Counted from the first letter of the stretch, positions 53,836-62,437 are shown. The stretch: 64,000 nt of DNA from Methylomonas rapida (GCF_024360925.2 NZ_CP113517.1:1798001-1862000); one strand, 5' to 3'. Translations and numbers: made by a program. The notes: a model not told the origin generated them from the letters alone.

Positions 53836-54855
53836 ATGGTCGATCAAGATGATGGATTTTCTGTAAATTCCGCAAGCGAACCGGATGATTATGATAGTCC
53901 GTGGAAAGATGCCGTAGAGCATTATTTCTCGGCGTTTATGGCATTTTATTTTCCAGATGCGTTTTTAGAAATTGACTGGTCAAAAGGGTATACGATTTTA
54001 GATCAGGAATTAATGGCCGTAGTACGTGATGCCGAACTGGGTAAACGCTTTGTTGATAAGCTGATCAGAGTATTGTTGCAAAGTGGCGATGAAAAATGGA
54101 TTTACATTCACATTGAAATACAGGGCACTAAACAAGCAGAATTTGCCAAGCGTATGTTTGTTTACAACTATCGACTTTTCGATCGCTACGATAGACCGAT
54201 AGCCAGTATGGCTGTATTGGCCGATGCACAACCTGATTGGAAGCCTGCCTCATATGGATTTGAAGTATTGGGCTGTAAACACTTTTTAGAGTTTCCAGTT
54301 GTCAAACTGACCGATTATCATAACCAACTGGATAAACTGTTAGTTGCGGATAATATCTTTGCTGTTGTTACGGCAGCGCATATTTTGACGCAACGGACCC
54401 GAAAGAACGACGAGGAACGCTACAAAGCCAAAAGCCTGCTGATGAAATTGTTATACCAGCGTAATTGGGATAAGCAGAAAGTCATTGATCTATTTTATGT
54501 GATTGATTGGATGATGCGCCTGCCGGAAGAGCTGGAGCAGCAGTTGTGGTATGAAATTGAAGCCATTGAAGAGAGTCGAAAAATGCACTATGTCACCAGC
54601 GTAGAAAAAATAGGTATTGCCAAAGGACGACAAGAAGGCAAGCAAGAAGGCTTGCAAGAAGGCTTGCAAGAAGGCTTGCAAGAAGGCGAAGCCAAGATGC
54701 TGAGTATTCTGCTTACGCATCGCTTTGGAGCACTGCCTGTGGCGATAGTAGACAAACTTGCGCGTTCTAGTGAAGAGCAACTTAAAAACTGGCTGATTAG
54801 CGCTATTTCTGCGTCTAGCCTGGATGCCGTGTTTAACGATGACATGACTCACTAA
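53836..54855 (+). CDS. Rpn-family PD-(D/E)XK nuclease/transposase-like protein
   Basis: A 339-residue protein of the recombination-promoting nuclease (Rpn/YhgA-like) type. WKDAVEHYFSAFMAFYFPDA begins the fold; EKWIYIHIEIQGTKQAEFAK holds the Glu-x-Gln nuclease core, and the preceding Asp is in DAELGKRFVDKL. A run QEGKQEGLQEGLQEGLQEGE (residues 267-286) comes from tandem 12-base repeats and could slip. Rpn proteins cut DNA in vitro and promote RecA-independent recombination. It lies in the island between wzm and wzt. The TAA stop is also the left target triplet of the next MITE. Confidence 0.82.
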   Translation: MVDQDDGFSVNSASEPDDYDSPWKDAVEHYFSAFMAFYFPDAFLEIDWSKGYTILDQELMAVVRDAELGKRFVDKLIRVLLQSGDEKWIYIHIEIQGTKQAEFAKRMFVYNYRLFDRYDRPIASMAVLADAQPDWKPASYGFEVLGCKHFLEFPVVKLTDYHNQLDKLLVADNIFAVVTAAHILTQRTRKNDEERYKAKSLLMKLLYQRNWDKQKVIDLFYVIDWMMRLPEELEQQLWYEIEAIEESRKMHYVTSVEKIGIAKGRQEGKQEGLQEGLQEGLQEGEAKMLSILLTHRFGALPVAIVDKLARSSEEQLKNWLISAISASSLDAVFNDDMTH

Positions 54856-54955
54856 GGATTCCGTCAAAAATAGCGTCCACTTTTTTGCTCCCTCACCCTC
54901 TGGGAGAGGGGCGGGGTGAGGGATATACGCATAAAAGATATTTTTGACCATATCC
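54856..54955. mobile_element. 100-bp MITE, TSD TAA
   Basis: Ends GGATTCCGTCAAAAATAGCG and, on the other strand, GGATATGGTCAAAAATATC; direct repeats TAA at 54853-54855 (stop codon of the Rpn gene) and 54956-54958. The interior is one CCCTCACC/GGTGAGGG hairpin. Confidence 0.88.
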
Positions 54956-54979
54956 TAAGTGCCAAAATGAATTGATAAA

Positions 54980-55276
54980 ATGAGACTGACAAAACAACAA
55001 ATAAATGCCATCACTCAAACAGTTGTCCGTTTGGTTGGCATGGACGCGGCAGTCTATTTATTTGGCTCCAGACTCAACGATCAAGCAAAAGGTGGTGATA
55101 TAGATTTATTCATCGAATCCGATACGCAATTATCGCTGTTGCAGCGAGCACACATTAAAATGCAGCTTGAATCTCAACTTGGCTTGCCGGTCGACATCGT
55201 GTCAAAATCCCGCTTTGCTGTAGCTACGCCATTTCAAGACATCGCTAAATCGCACTCGATTGAACTGGTGAACTGA
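54980..55276 (+). CDS. MNT-domain nucleotidyltransferase antitoxin (MntA-like)
   Basis: A 98-residue minimal nucleotidyltransferase. AAVYLFGSRLNDQAKGGDID has the GS-x-GGDxD catalytic pattern and GLPVDIVSKSRFAVATPF the third acidic strand. Such antitoxins AMPylate (MntA) their HEPN toxin partner and silence it. It ends directly before the HEPN gene (GTG follows TGA with no gap). Confidence 0.92.
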   Translation: MRLTKQQINAITQTVVRLVGMDAAVYLFGSRLNDQAKGGDIDLFIESDTQLSLLQRAHIKMQLESQLGLPVDIVSKSRFAVATPFQDIAKSHSIELVN

Positions 55277-55837
55277 GTGGATCGATCTATCCTCAATTCA
55301 GAAAAACAGCACCTTGCAGAGCTATTAGAGGCAATACAACGTTGTGTTTATTTCCTTGATGCCTCTAGCAACAAACTAATTTGGCCATTAACCGCAGATC
55401 GGCTAGAAAAGCAGAAGAAAGATGTCTCGCTATTTGAAGCCATGGCAGCCGTTAACGAGAGATTCGCCAAATTACAAGATACACTGGCTGCTGCCATGCG
55501 GCATGCCTGCATTCTTGCAGGCGAGCCCGCCGATAGTTTTCTTAAGGTACTCGGCTTTTACGAAAAAAATGGGGTAATCGAATCGGTTGAAGCGTGGCAA
55601 TTATGTCGAACAGCACGTAATCTTGCCGCGCATGATTACGATATTGAATACGCAGAAATCGCCGACCATTTTAATTCGTTAAAGGCATTAACCCCTTTAC
55701 TTTACAACATTGCCGAACGCTTCCTTAGCTATTGCCAAGAGCAACTGGATCTTTTACCTAAACAAGCAGATTTCACGACAGAATTCATGTTGATTGTAAA
55801 AACAAAACAAGCTGATGAAAGCTGGATGCCCCAATGA
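55277..55837 (+). CDS. HEPN-domain RNase toxin
   Basis: A 186-residue all-helical HEPN protein. The catalytic RxxxxH motif is complete in CRTARNLAAHDYDIEYAEIA (Arg-Asn-Leu-Ala-Ala-His), followed by the Tyr that MntA modifies in known systems (HDY). HEPN toxins cleave RNA, often tRNA. It starts with GTG immediately after the MNT gene, as in other type VII toxin-antitoxin pairs. A decayed second MNT gene without HEPN lies at 53151. Confidence 0.92.
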   Translation: MDRSILNSEKQHLAELLEAIQRCVYFLDASSNKLIWPLTADRLEKQKKDVSLFEAMAAVNERFAKLQDTLAAAMRHACILAGEPADSFLKVLGFYEKNGVIESVEAWQLCRTARNLAAHDYDIEYAEIADHFNSLKALTPLLYNIAERFLSYCQEQLDLLPKQADFTTEFMLIVKTKQADESWMPQ

Positions 55838-55860
55838 GTGCAGCAGACACCACCATCAAA

Positions 55861-55949
55861 GGATTTAACGTCCACTTTTTGCTCCCTCGCCCTCTGGGAG
55901 AGGGGCGGGGTGAGGGGGATACGCATAGAAGTTATTTTTGACCATATCC
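55861..55949. mobile_element. 89-bp MITE, left end decayed
   Basis: Same interior and right end as 54856-54955 (on the other strand GGATATGGTCAAAAATAAC), but the left end is shortened to GGATTTAACGTCC. Flanks are AAA and TAA. Confidence 0.7.
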
Positions 55950-55969
55950 TAACGCTCGGTATCACTCCT

Positions 55970-56310
55970 GGTAATGACAGCAAGGAATGTAGCGAGGCAT
56001 AGTCGCGAGTTGAAGCGATTTATCGCGACAAGGGCGTCGCTCCAGGAGCCTTTCATTTGCGGGGCGATGCCAAGCCTTCATGAACGTTACTCTGAAAGTC
56101 ACGCGGCAACCCCAAAAACAGACTAACGACATAACAAAGTTGACTTTCATTTGCCGGGGCGATGCCCAGCCTTCATGAGCGTTACTCTGAAAGTCATGGT
56201 GGGAGCGACGCACAGTCGCGATGCGAGCCTATTGTCGCGACGAGGCGTCGCTCCTACAGAAAACTTTCATTTGCCGGGGCGATGCCAAGCTTTCATGAGC
56301 GTTACTTTAA
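55970..56310. repeat. Array of family D palindromic repeats
   Basis: Three adjoining, partly overlapping units share CTTTCATTTGCCGGGGCGAT, TTCATGAGCGTTACTCTGAA and the AGCGACG-CGTCGCT arms. It fills the gap between the HEPN gene and the next antitoxin. Confidence 0.8.
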
Positions 56311-56370
56311 AGTTGTTTTAGGTGTCTTGATGCCGTATCATCATGATGATTTTGTGGTTTGGAGCTAGTG

Positions 56371-56616
56371 ATGCGCACAACAGTCGATCTTGAAGATGAT
56401 GTGCTTGCCGCGGCCAAAGAGTTGGCGCGCATGCAAAATGTAGCGGTTGGCCGTGTGATCTCCCGGTTAATGAGAGAGGCGTTATCAGGTCAGTCGAGTT
56501 TATCTGGAACAACCGTCGAAAGCAGAACCGTCGGTGGATTCCGCCCTTTTTCTTCACGCGGTATAGTAGTGACCAACGACAGGGTCAATGAGCTGCGCGA
56601 TCGAGAAGGCGTTTGA
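56371..56616 (+). CDS. Ribbon-helix-helix antitoxin (VapB-like)
   Basis: An 81-residue antitoxin. MRTTVDLEDDVLAAAKELAR is a ribbon-helix-helix start and ARMQNVAVGRVISRLMREAL the second helix; the C-terminal half (STFESRTVGG-type, GFRPFSSRGIVVTNDRV) is the toxin-binding tail. GGAG six bases before ATG 56371 sets the start. The stop overlaps the toxin ATG (TGATG). Confidence 0.88.
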   Translation: MRTTVDLEDDVLAAAKELARMQNVAVGRVISRLMREALSGQSSLSGTTVESRTVGGFRPFSSRGIVVTNDRVNELRDREGV

Positions 56617-57050
56617 TGCGAGCCTTGCTTGATGTCAATGTGTTGATTGCGTTAATGGATGCCGGACACGTGCATCATGAGATGGCAATGAACTGGCTGG
56701 AGAAAAACTTATCCTTCGGCTGGGCATCTTGTCCGATTACCCAAAATGGATGTATCCGGATCATGTCGCAACCCAACTATCCTGGAGCCCTGCCGGTGAC
56801 ACAGGTTGCCGATAGATTGGCAGAGGCCGTGGCTTCTGTTGAACATGAATTCTGGCCGGACAGCATCAGTTTATTGGATTCCAATGTGTTCAGTTGGTCA
56901 AAAGTGCTGGGGCATCGCCAAGTTACGGATATATACCTATTGACTCTGGCTGTGCAGAATGGCGGCAGGTTCGTCACGCTGGATCGCCGCATCGCATTCG
57001 ATTCGGTAAAAGGCGCGTCCCCTACTCAGCTTGTGCATCTGCAGGCCTAA
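56616..57050 (+). CDS. PIN-domain RNase toxin (VapC family)
   Basis: A 144-residue PIN domain. The first acidic pocket residue is in RALLDVNVLIALMDAGHVHH, the second in HEMAMNWLE, and the late pair in VTDIYLLTLAVQNGGRFVTL with DRR at the end. ATG 56616 overlaps the antitoxin stop, the usual VapBC coupling; TTG at 56613 adds one residue. It likely cuts tRNA or rRNA when freed from its antitoxin. Confidence 0.9.
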   Translation: MRALLDVNVLIALMDAGHVHHEMAMNWLEKNLSFGWASCPITQNGCIRIMSQPNYPGALPVTQVADRLAEAVASVEHEFWPDSISLLDSNVFSWSKVLGHRQVTDIYLLTLAVQNGGRFVTLDRRIAFDSVKGASPTQLVHLQA

Positions 57051-57083
57051 ATAAAGCCACCTGCAGAGCAATCACGCTATCTC

Positions 57084-57156
57084 TAGGTAGGTGCGAATTT
57101 ATTCGCAAAATCCATGGGTTGCGTGCGAATAAATTCGCACCTACACGGGGTGGTTT
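57084..57156. repeat. Hairpin with GTAGGTGCGAATTTATTCGC arms
   Basis: GTAGGTGCGAATTTATTCGC at 57088 faces GCGAATAAATTCGCACCTAC ending near 57145. This is the core of family C without its ends. It may end the PIN toxin transcript. Confidence 0.75.
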
Positions 57157-57252
57157 GCATTGAATTCTTGTGAAATCAATGTGTTGAATGTCAAGTGGCG
57201 AATGTCCTGAAGCCACCTGTCTTCGGATCTTGAAAATTGAACTCGCTAATAA

Positions 57253-57400
57253 ATGTTTAAAGTCACCACCAAATTAGAAAAGATCAGCAAGTGTTACCAA
57301 ATTTATGATAGGTCACAAGGCCGCTTGTTGCAGATGCTGATAAGAAGGTTCAAGCAATACTATCTTGAATCCGCGTGCTTCAAGGTGGTTCGTTTTAAAT
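57253..57400 (+). pseudogene. Remnant of the wzt 5' end
   Basis: The frame KLEKISKCYQIYDRSQGRL and RFKQYYLE parallels the start of Wzt at 58087 (KVENLSKCYQIYNQPHDRL, TKQYFREF) with an internal deletion. No Walker motif follows. It marks a second, decayed copy of the transporter ATPase gene just upstream of the last toxin-antitoxin pair. Confidence 0.75.
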
Positions 57401-57449
57401 TACACCTTGCGTTGTATACGATCAATAAACACAACACTGAGAGATTGAA

Positions 57450-57677
57450 ATGCTGCAAAGCTACCAAGCCCTATACGATCACGGCCACTTGACTTGGTTG
57501 ACGGATAAGCCATCCGTCGAAGAGGCGCATGTCATTGTCACTTTATTGTCGTCTGAAGAAGTGCCTGTGCTGAAGGCAAAACGCCAACCTTCGCCACGCA
57601 TTGCCGGGCAAGGTAAAATTCTGGGCGATATCATCGCGCCGGTAGCACCTATTGAGGATTGGAACGGGTTAGCATGA
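57450..57677 (+). CDS. Antitoxin of a PIN toxin pair
   Basis: A 75-residue protein without a clear DNA-binding motif. MLQSYQALYDHGHLTWLTDK opens like small antitoxins of the DUF2281/prevent-host-death neighbourhood; the C-terminus ILGDIIAPVAPIEDWNGLA is a likely toxin-binding tail. The stop overlaps the PIN toxin ATG (ATGA). Its 5' end has a decayed copy at 53360. Assignment rests on position and size. Confidence 0.75.
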   Translation: MLQSYQALYDHGHLTWLTDKPSVEEAHVIVTLLSSEEVPVLKAKRQPSPRIAGQGKILGDIIAPVAPIEDWNGLA

Positions 57678-58069
57678 TATTGTTAGATACCCACATATGG
57701 CTAAATTGGATATTGCTTGGTCGTGACGCATTAAAACCGCTGATTGCATCTGCAATAGAGGACGCCGACAGAGTTGTGATTTCTTTCATATCCTGTTTTG
57801 AAGTGACATTATTAGTTAAGAACCGAAAACTGGAGCTGCCACTATCGACAGATGAGTGGATAAGAGAAGCATTGGGACAATCCGGGGTTGAGTGTTTGTC
57901 CATTACGTGCTCAATTGCACAACGATCTGTTGGACTGACCGATATACATCGAGACCCGGCTGATCGGATTATCATTGCAACAACATTAGAGCATGGTGCT
58001 CAGTTAGCGAGTTATGACATGGCATTTCCAAGCTACCCGGAGCTTTCCGGTTATTTGTTAACGGGATAA
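57674..58069 (+). CDS. PIN-domain toxin (VapC family, second system)
   Basis: A 131-residue PIN protein. LLDTHIWLNWILLGRDALKP is the opening typical of the type with DTHxxxW; VISFISCFEVTLLVKNRKLE has the second acidic residue and DIHRDPADRIIIATTLEHGA the third and fourth. ATG 57674 overlaps the antitoxin stop. A broken paralogue lies at 53420-53770. The gene ends five bases before the wzt ATG. Confidence 0.92.
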   Translation: MILLDTHIWLNWILLGRDALKPLIASAIEDADRVVISFISCFEVTLLVKNRKLELPLSTDEWIREALGQSGVECLSITCSIAQRSVGLTDIHRDPADRIIIATTLEHGAQLASYDMAFPSYPELSGYLLTG

Positions 58070-58074
58070 TCAGC

Positions 58075-59394
58075 ATGACTGACATCGCTATCAAAGTAGA
58101 AAACCTCAGTAAGTGCTATCAGATTTACAACCAGCCGCATGATCGCTTGAAGCAATCGATCTATCCACGCTTGCAGAGGCTAGTCAGACAGCAAACCAAG
58201 CAATATTTCCGTGAATTCTGGGCGCTAAAGGATGTGTCCTTCGAAATCAAAAAAGGCGAAACTGTTGCGATCATCGGGCGTAATGGTAGCGGTAAATCGA
58301 CACTGTTACAGATGATCTGCGGCACATTATCCCCAACCAGCGGGACCTTAGAAACCCAAGGACGGATCGCGGCTTTACTTGAGCTCGGCGCGGGATTTAA
58401 CCCCGAGTTTAGTGGCCGGGAAAACATATACTTAAACGGTTCGTTATTGGGATTAAGCAGAGATGAAATAGATAACCGTTTTGATGATATTGCGGCCTTT
58501 GCCGATATTGGCCAGTTTATCGATCAGCCGATTAAGACCTATTCCAGTGGCATGGCAGTGCGTCTGGCCTTTTCTATTCACGCACAGTTAGATCCAGATA
58601 TTTTGATCGTTGACGAAGCCTTGAGCGTGGGGGATTATTTTTTTCAGCAAAAATGTTTTGCTCATTTGCGTAAACTGCGTGAGGACGGGTTGACTCTGCT
58701 ATTTGTATCCCATGACATGGGTACTGTACGCGATCTGTGTCCTAGCTCGATTTATTTAAGCAAGGGCGAGGCAGTTTTTATTGGCGATAGCCAAGAGGCG
58801 ATTAGGGCCTATCTGTCAGAAAAAAGCAATTTGGTCCCCGTAGAATCAAATCCTTCATTGAAAAAACCTGATGGTGACTCCGATCCTTCAGAGAGCACAC
58901 TGCAAGAGGCATTGAATGTTGCTTTATGGCGACGGGATATGGATAGTTTAAGTAATAATGACCGACTTCTGGCCGTTGTGGTTAGAAATGAGAAAGGCGA
59001 GCCGACCACTGCTGTCCGCATGGGAGAAAAATTAATTTTCCAAATTTATTTTCGTCTCCAACCTGACGACAAGGGACATTTCGCGCTAGAAATAAAAAAT
59101 AAGTACGATCAGCTTGTGTCTAGTACAGGTTCGTATATGCTAGGTTTTGAGCCAATTACTAGTAAATGTGATTTATATGGATTATTTGAATTCGAAATAG
59201 AATGCATGATTGAAAGTGGACTTTACTCATTTTCAGTTTCTTATGGTTTGCCTATTGGGCAAAACAACGGAGTGATAATGGATCAAACGGATTGGATAGG
59301 CCCTCTACAGATAAAATGGGATTACGAAACTGAAATAGCGCCATTTTTGGGGATGTTTGGCTTGCCAGTAAAGGCACATAATTTTATTCGATAA
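58075..59394 (+). CDS. wzt: Polysaccharide ABC transporter ATPase (Wzt type)
   Basis: A 439-residue ATP-binding protein. The nucleotide-binding domain (residues 1-245) has Walker A AIIGRNGSGKSTLLQMICG, signature YSSGMAVRLAF and Walker B PDILIVDEALSVGD. A C-terminal domain (residues 285-430) is a Wzt-type carbohydrate-binding beta-sandwich that recognises the finished chain end (LIFQIYFRLQPDDKGHFALE, DWIGPLQIKWDYE). Wzm at 52204 is the partner. The nucleotide composition drops in GC after about residue 270. Confidence 0.94.
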   Translation: MTDIAIKVENLSKCYQIYNQPHDRLKQSIYPRLQRLVRQQTKQYFREFWALKDVSFEIKKGETVAIIGRNGSGKSTLLQMICGTLSPTSGTLETQGRIAALLELGAGFNPEFSGRENIYLNGSLLGLSRDEIDNRFDDIAAFADIGQFIDQPIKTYSSGMAVRLAFSIHAQLDPDILIVDEALSVGDYFFQQKCFAHLRKLREDGLTLLFVSHDMGTVRDLCPSSIYLSKGEAVFIGDSQEAIRAYLSEKSNLVPVESNPSLKKPDGDSDPSESTLQEALNVALWRRDMDSLSNNDRLLAVVVRNEKGEPTTAVRMGEKLIFQIYFRLQPDDKGHFALEIKNKYDQLVSSTGSYMLGFEPITSKCDLYGLFEFEIECMIESGLYSFSVSYGLPIGQNNGVIMDQTDWIGPLQIKWDYETEIAPFLGMFGLPVKAHNFIR

Positions 59395-59574
59395 GGATGT
59401 GAAATTGATCAACATGAATAAGGGGTATTTAGTGCGAGAAATAAATAGCTTTGCAAATTTTTGTAATTTCCTCTGGTAATTATGTTTAAAAATCATGCGT
59501 ACCTTTCAAAAAAATAATCAATCTGATCAATACTGTTTGCCAAAAAGTTTTTTTACGAATCAGTGTACTCAACG

Positions 59575-60414
59575 ATGAATCCGAGTCTTTCTAAGTTACT
59601 GCAATTAGCTTGCAATACTGATAATGCAAAAAGCTGTTTTGCAATCGATGTTGGAGCGCATCACGGCGAATTTTCAAAATTCCTCATGCAAACCGGGTTG
59701 TTTGGAAAAGTGCTGGCCTTTGAACCCAATTTGGAAAGTTACTTGGCTACTCAGAGCGCAGTGCCATCACAGGATAACTGTGTGGTTGAGGTGATAAATT
59801 CCGCATTAAGTTCTGCATCGGGGATGCTAGACCTGCATTGTGATGCAGATACCGCTACCGCATCACTGCTCCAGTATGACTCAAGTTATCTAATTTCTGG
59901 AAAAATTAAGAGACACACTGTTTCTGTCCTCACATTGGACGAATATTTGGGCGCGAATTCTGACCTCGGCAGATTACAGTGCTTGAAAATTGATACCCAG
60001 GGTAATGACCTTTCTGTGATTAAAGGTGGGGAGTGTGCAATTTCGGTTCATCGGCCAATTATCCAGACTGAATTTATCTATATTCCTCTATATGAGGGAC
60101 AATGCTCACCTGCCGAATTGACCGAAGCTCTTGTCCATCTGGATTATAAAATGTATTCATTAAACAATTTACACGTCACTCCAGAAGGGCGACTTGCTTT
60201 TTGTGACGCGGTTTTTATCCCAAAAGAATTGGATATTCCTGTAACACAAAAATTTATTTGTATAGATGACCAAATATCGTATCAGACCCAGATTAATATT
60301 CTTACAGAAATATGCGAGGATCGCTTGAATGTAATCAATGTACTTGATGCGGAAGTTCAGCGTCTGAATAAGATTCTGAACGGTTCACATAAACCTAACA
60401 GCGAGAAAGTTTGA
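59575..60414 (+). CDS. FkbM-family methyltransferase
   Basis: A 279-residue SAM-dependent methyltransferase. SAM motif CFAIDVGAHHGEFSKFLMQT, then VLAFEPNLESYLATQ and LQCLKIDTQGNDLSVIKGGE, the FkbM signature with the Asp-x-Gln-Gly loop. IIQTEFIYIPLYEGQCSPAE fits the family. FkbM enzymes O-methylate sugars and polyketides; in this locus the target is probably a glycan residue. GTG at 59563 is an alternative start. The coding region is AT-rich. Confidence 0.88.
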   Translation: MNPSLSKLLQLACNTDNAKSCFAIDVGAHHGEFSKFLMQTGLFGKVLAFEPNLESYLATQSAVPSQDNCVVEVINSALSSASGMLDLHCDADTATASLLQYDSSYLISGKIKRHTVSVLTLDEYLGANSDLGRLQCLKIDTQGNDLSVIKGGECAISVHRPIIQTEFIYIPLYEGQCSPAELTEALVHLDYKMYSLNNLHVTPEGRLAFCDAVFIPKELDIPVTQKFICIDDQISYQTQINILTEICEDRLNVINVLDAEVQRLNKILNGSHKPNSEKV

Positions 60415-60417
60415 ATT

Positions 60418-61233
60418 ATGGGTGCAGTAAATTTTTCATTAGATGTGCAACTGGTTTCAAGCCTTAAAAAAGTATTACCGCTTCCCGTTTTTTTTGAAAC
60501 GGGTACTTTCAAAGGCGATACCATCAAGGCAATGATTCCATTTTTTGATCGAATCATAACAGTCGAGTTATCGGAACCTTTATGGCTGGAAGCTTCGCAC
60601 CGGTTTTCAAGCGAAAGTAAAGTGGAAACTTGTCATGGACATTCGCCTGATGTGATTGTGAGGTTTATGCCGGCTCTTCAAGATGCATCTGTTTTATATT
60701 GGCTGGATGCGCATTGGTGCGTGGCTGACGACACCTCGGGTGAAAAAAGCCAGTGTCCTCTGTTAGAAGAGATTCAAGCCATTGGATCGCTTAATGAGAA
60801 TTCAGTAATCATTGTCGATGATGCTCGTCTATTTCTCGCCCCTCCTCCAGCCCCTCATGAAGTTTCCCAATGGCCATCATTTGATAAGATCATTACTGAA
60901 TTGCGTCGCTTGAGTAATGTGCATGAATTAATGGTAATTAACGATGTAATTGTGTTTTATCCAGGAAGCATTAATAAACAAATAACCGACTATGCCCGAG
61001 CAGTTGGGGTGGATTGGTTGCGGGCAAGTCAATCGCTTACTGAGAATGCCGAATTAAGAGGGGCATTGGAAGAAAAGGAGGCCGAAATTGATCAGAAAGA
61101 GGCTGAAATCCATAGAAAACATGACGCATTGATGCTGTTAACACACTCCATCGAAGAAAAGGAATCAGTCATTCAGGAACTTAGCAGGGTGGTTCAAGCT
61201 CTTCGATCGCAAGAAAAGGGGCATCGTTCATGA
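60418..61233 (+). CDS. Methyltransferase-like protein with C-terminal coiled coil
   Basis: A 271-residue protein. LPVFFETGTFKGDTIKAMIP has the acidic-Gly layout of a class I methyltransferase motif; VLYWLDAHWCVADDTSG and SVIIVDDARLFLAPPP follow. Residues 205-260 are a charged coiled coil (LEEKEAEIDQKEAEIHRKHD), as in chain-length-setting methyltransferase or kinase partners (WbdD-like). It is three bases after the FkbM gene and overlaps the glycosyltransferase by ATGA. A chain-capping role with Wzt is possible, but no family is certain. Confidence 0.65.
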   Translation: MGAVNFSLDVQLVSSLKKVLPLPVFFETGTFKGDTIKAMIPFFDRIITVELSEPLWLEASHRFSSESKVETCHGHSPDVIVRFMPALQDASVLYWLDAHWCVADDTSGEKSQCPLLEEIQAIGSLNENSVIIVDDARLFLAPPPAPHEVSQWPSFDKIITELRRLSNVHELMVINDVIVFYPGSINKQITDYARAVGVDWLRASQSLTENAELRGALEEKEAEIDQKEAEIHRKHDALMLLTHSIEEKESVIQELSRVVQALRSQEKGHRS

Positions 61234-62165
61234 AACGTATAATCGCTGCAGCCCAAAACGGCAAGCATCGGTTACGAGCTATCTTTGGTTTTCGACTTGG
61301 TCATTTGGTTCAGCATGGCCCCAAAGAGTTGCATCTACCAAAACACTATGCGCGGCCCGTTCATGTTAGCCAGCCTCCAAAAATCTCCATCGTTACGCCT
61401 TCTTTCAGGCAAGCCGCATTCATAGAGCGGACGATAAAGAGCGTAGTCGATCAGAAGTACCCAAATCTGGAATATTTTGTTCAGGACGGCGGCTCCCAGG
61501 ATGGTACTGAAGAAATCCTAAATAGTTACGCCGACAGACTGGCTAGTTGGGAGTCACGCCCAGACAACGGACAATCTCATGCAATTAATCTGGGGTTTGC
61601 CAAAACATCAGGTGAAATCATGGCCTGGTTAAATTCGGATGACATTTTGCTTCCAGGATCATTGGCCTATGTGGCAAATTATTTCAAACGTCATCCGAAA
61701 GTCGATGTGGTATACGGGCATCGCATTCTAATTGACGAAAACGATCAACAAATTGGTCGCTGGATGCTGCCACGGCACTGTAACGAAGTATTGTCATGGG
61801 CCGACTATATCCCGCAGGAAACCCTGTTCTGGAGAAGAAGTATCTGGGATAAGGCGGGCGGTCAAATTGATGAATCATTCCGTTTCGCGATGGATTGGGA
61901 TTTGCTAATACGCTTCCGTGAGGCTGGAGCACGTTTTGCGAGGCTCCCACGTTTTTTAGGTGGATTCCGTATTCACATGCAGCAAAAAACATCCGCGGAA
62001 ATATCGAGCATTGGCATACAAGAAATGACCCGTATTCGAGAGCGTGTGCTTGGACGAGTTCCCTCTAACGAGGAAATTTACAACACAGTACTGCCTTATT
62101 TGCGTAGGCATATCACCACGGATTTGTCGTGGCGAATTTGCAATAAGCTGGGAATACTTATTTGA
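61230..62165 (+). CDS. Glycosyltransferase family 2 protein
   Basis: A 311-residue GT-A fold enzyme. PKISIVTPSFRQAAFIERTI opens the nucleotide-sugar domain; FVQDGGSQDGTEEILNSYAD and IMAWLNSDDILLPGSLAYVA carry the DxD-like metal residues (NSDD). FRFAMDWDLLIRFREAGARF is the acceptor-side block. ATG 61230 overlaps the preceding stop. Donor and acceptor sugars cannot be told from sequence. Confidence 0.92.
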   Translation: MKRIIAAAQNGKHRLRAIFGFRLGHLVQHGPKELHLPKHYARPVHVSQPPKISIVTPSFRQAAFIERTIKSVVDQKYPNLEYFVQDGGSQDGTEEILNSYADRLASWESRPDNGQSHAINLGFAKTSGEIMAWLNSDDILLPGSLAYVANYFKRHPKVDVVYGHRILIDENDQQIGRWMLPRHCNEVLSWADYIPQETLFWRRSIWDKAGGQIDESFRFAMDWDLLIRFREAGARFARLPRFLGGFRIHMQQKTSAEISSIGIQEMTRIRERVLGRVPSNEEIYNTVLPYLRRHITTDLSWRICNKLGILI

Positions 62166-62242
62166 CGATTCATTGCGATGATCGTTGTAATAAAGCCTAT
62201 AACGAAGAATGTTCGACCTAAAATGAGAATATTCACAGGCGA

Positions 62243-62437
62243 TTGTTCTGGCGTATTTGGTTAAATGAAGAATGCGCAGCTTATGGTTTGGCGCATACTA
62301 AAATTGTGCCGCTACCGGAAATCAAGGAGAGCCTACAATTGGGGGTTCATTTGTATACCTTTTACCGTTTTGAGTGGCAAGCAACATTATCCCTTAGCCG
62401 GCCCAAGAAACGTTTACTATTGAGAATTGCATTATGA
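62243..62437 (+). CDS. Small unassigned frame, possible remnant
   Basis: A 64-codon frame (WRIWLNEECAAYGLAHTKIV start, RPKKRLLLRIAL end) between the glycosyltransferase and the EamA-type gene, overlapping the latter by ATGA-like contact. It shows no known domain. It could be a real small gene or the residue of a deleted one. Confidence 0.25.
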   Translation: MFWRIWLNEECAAYGLAHTKIVPLPEIKESLQLGVHLYTFYRFEWQATLSLSRPKKRLLLRIAL

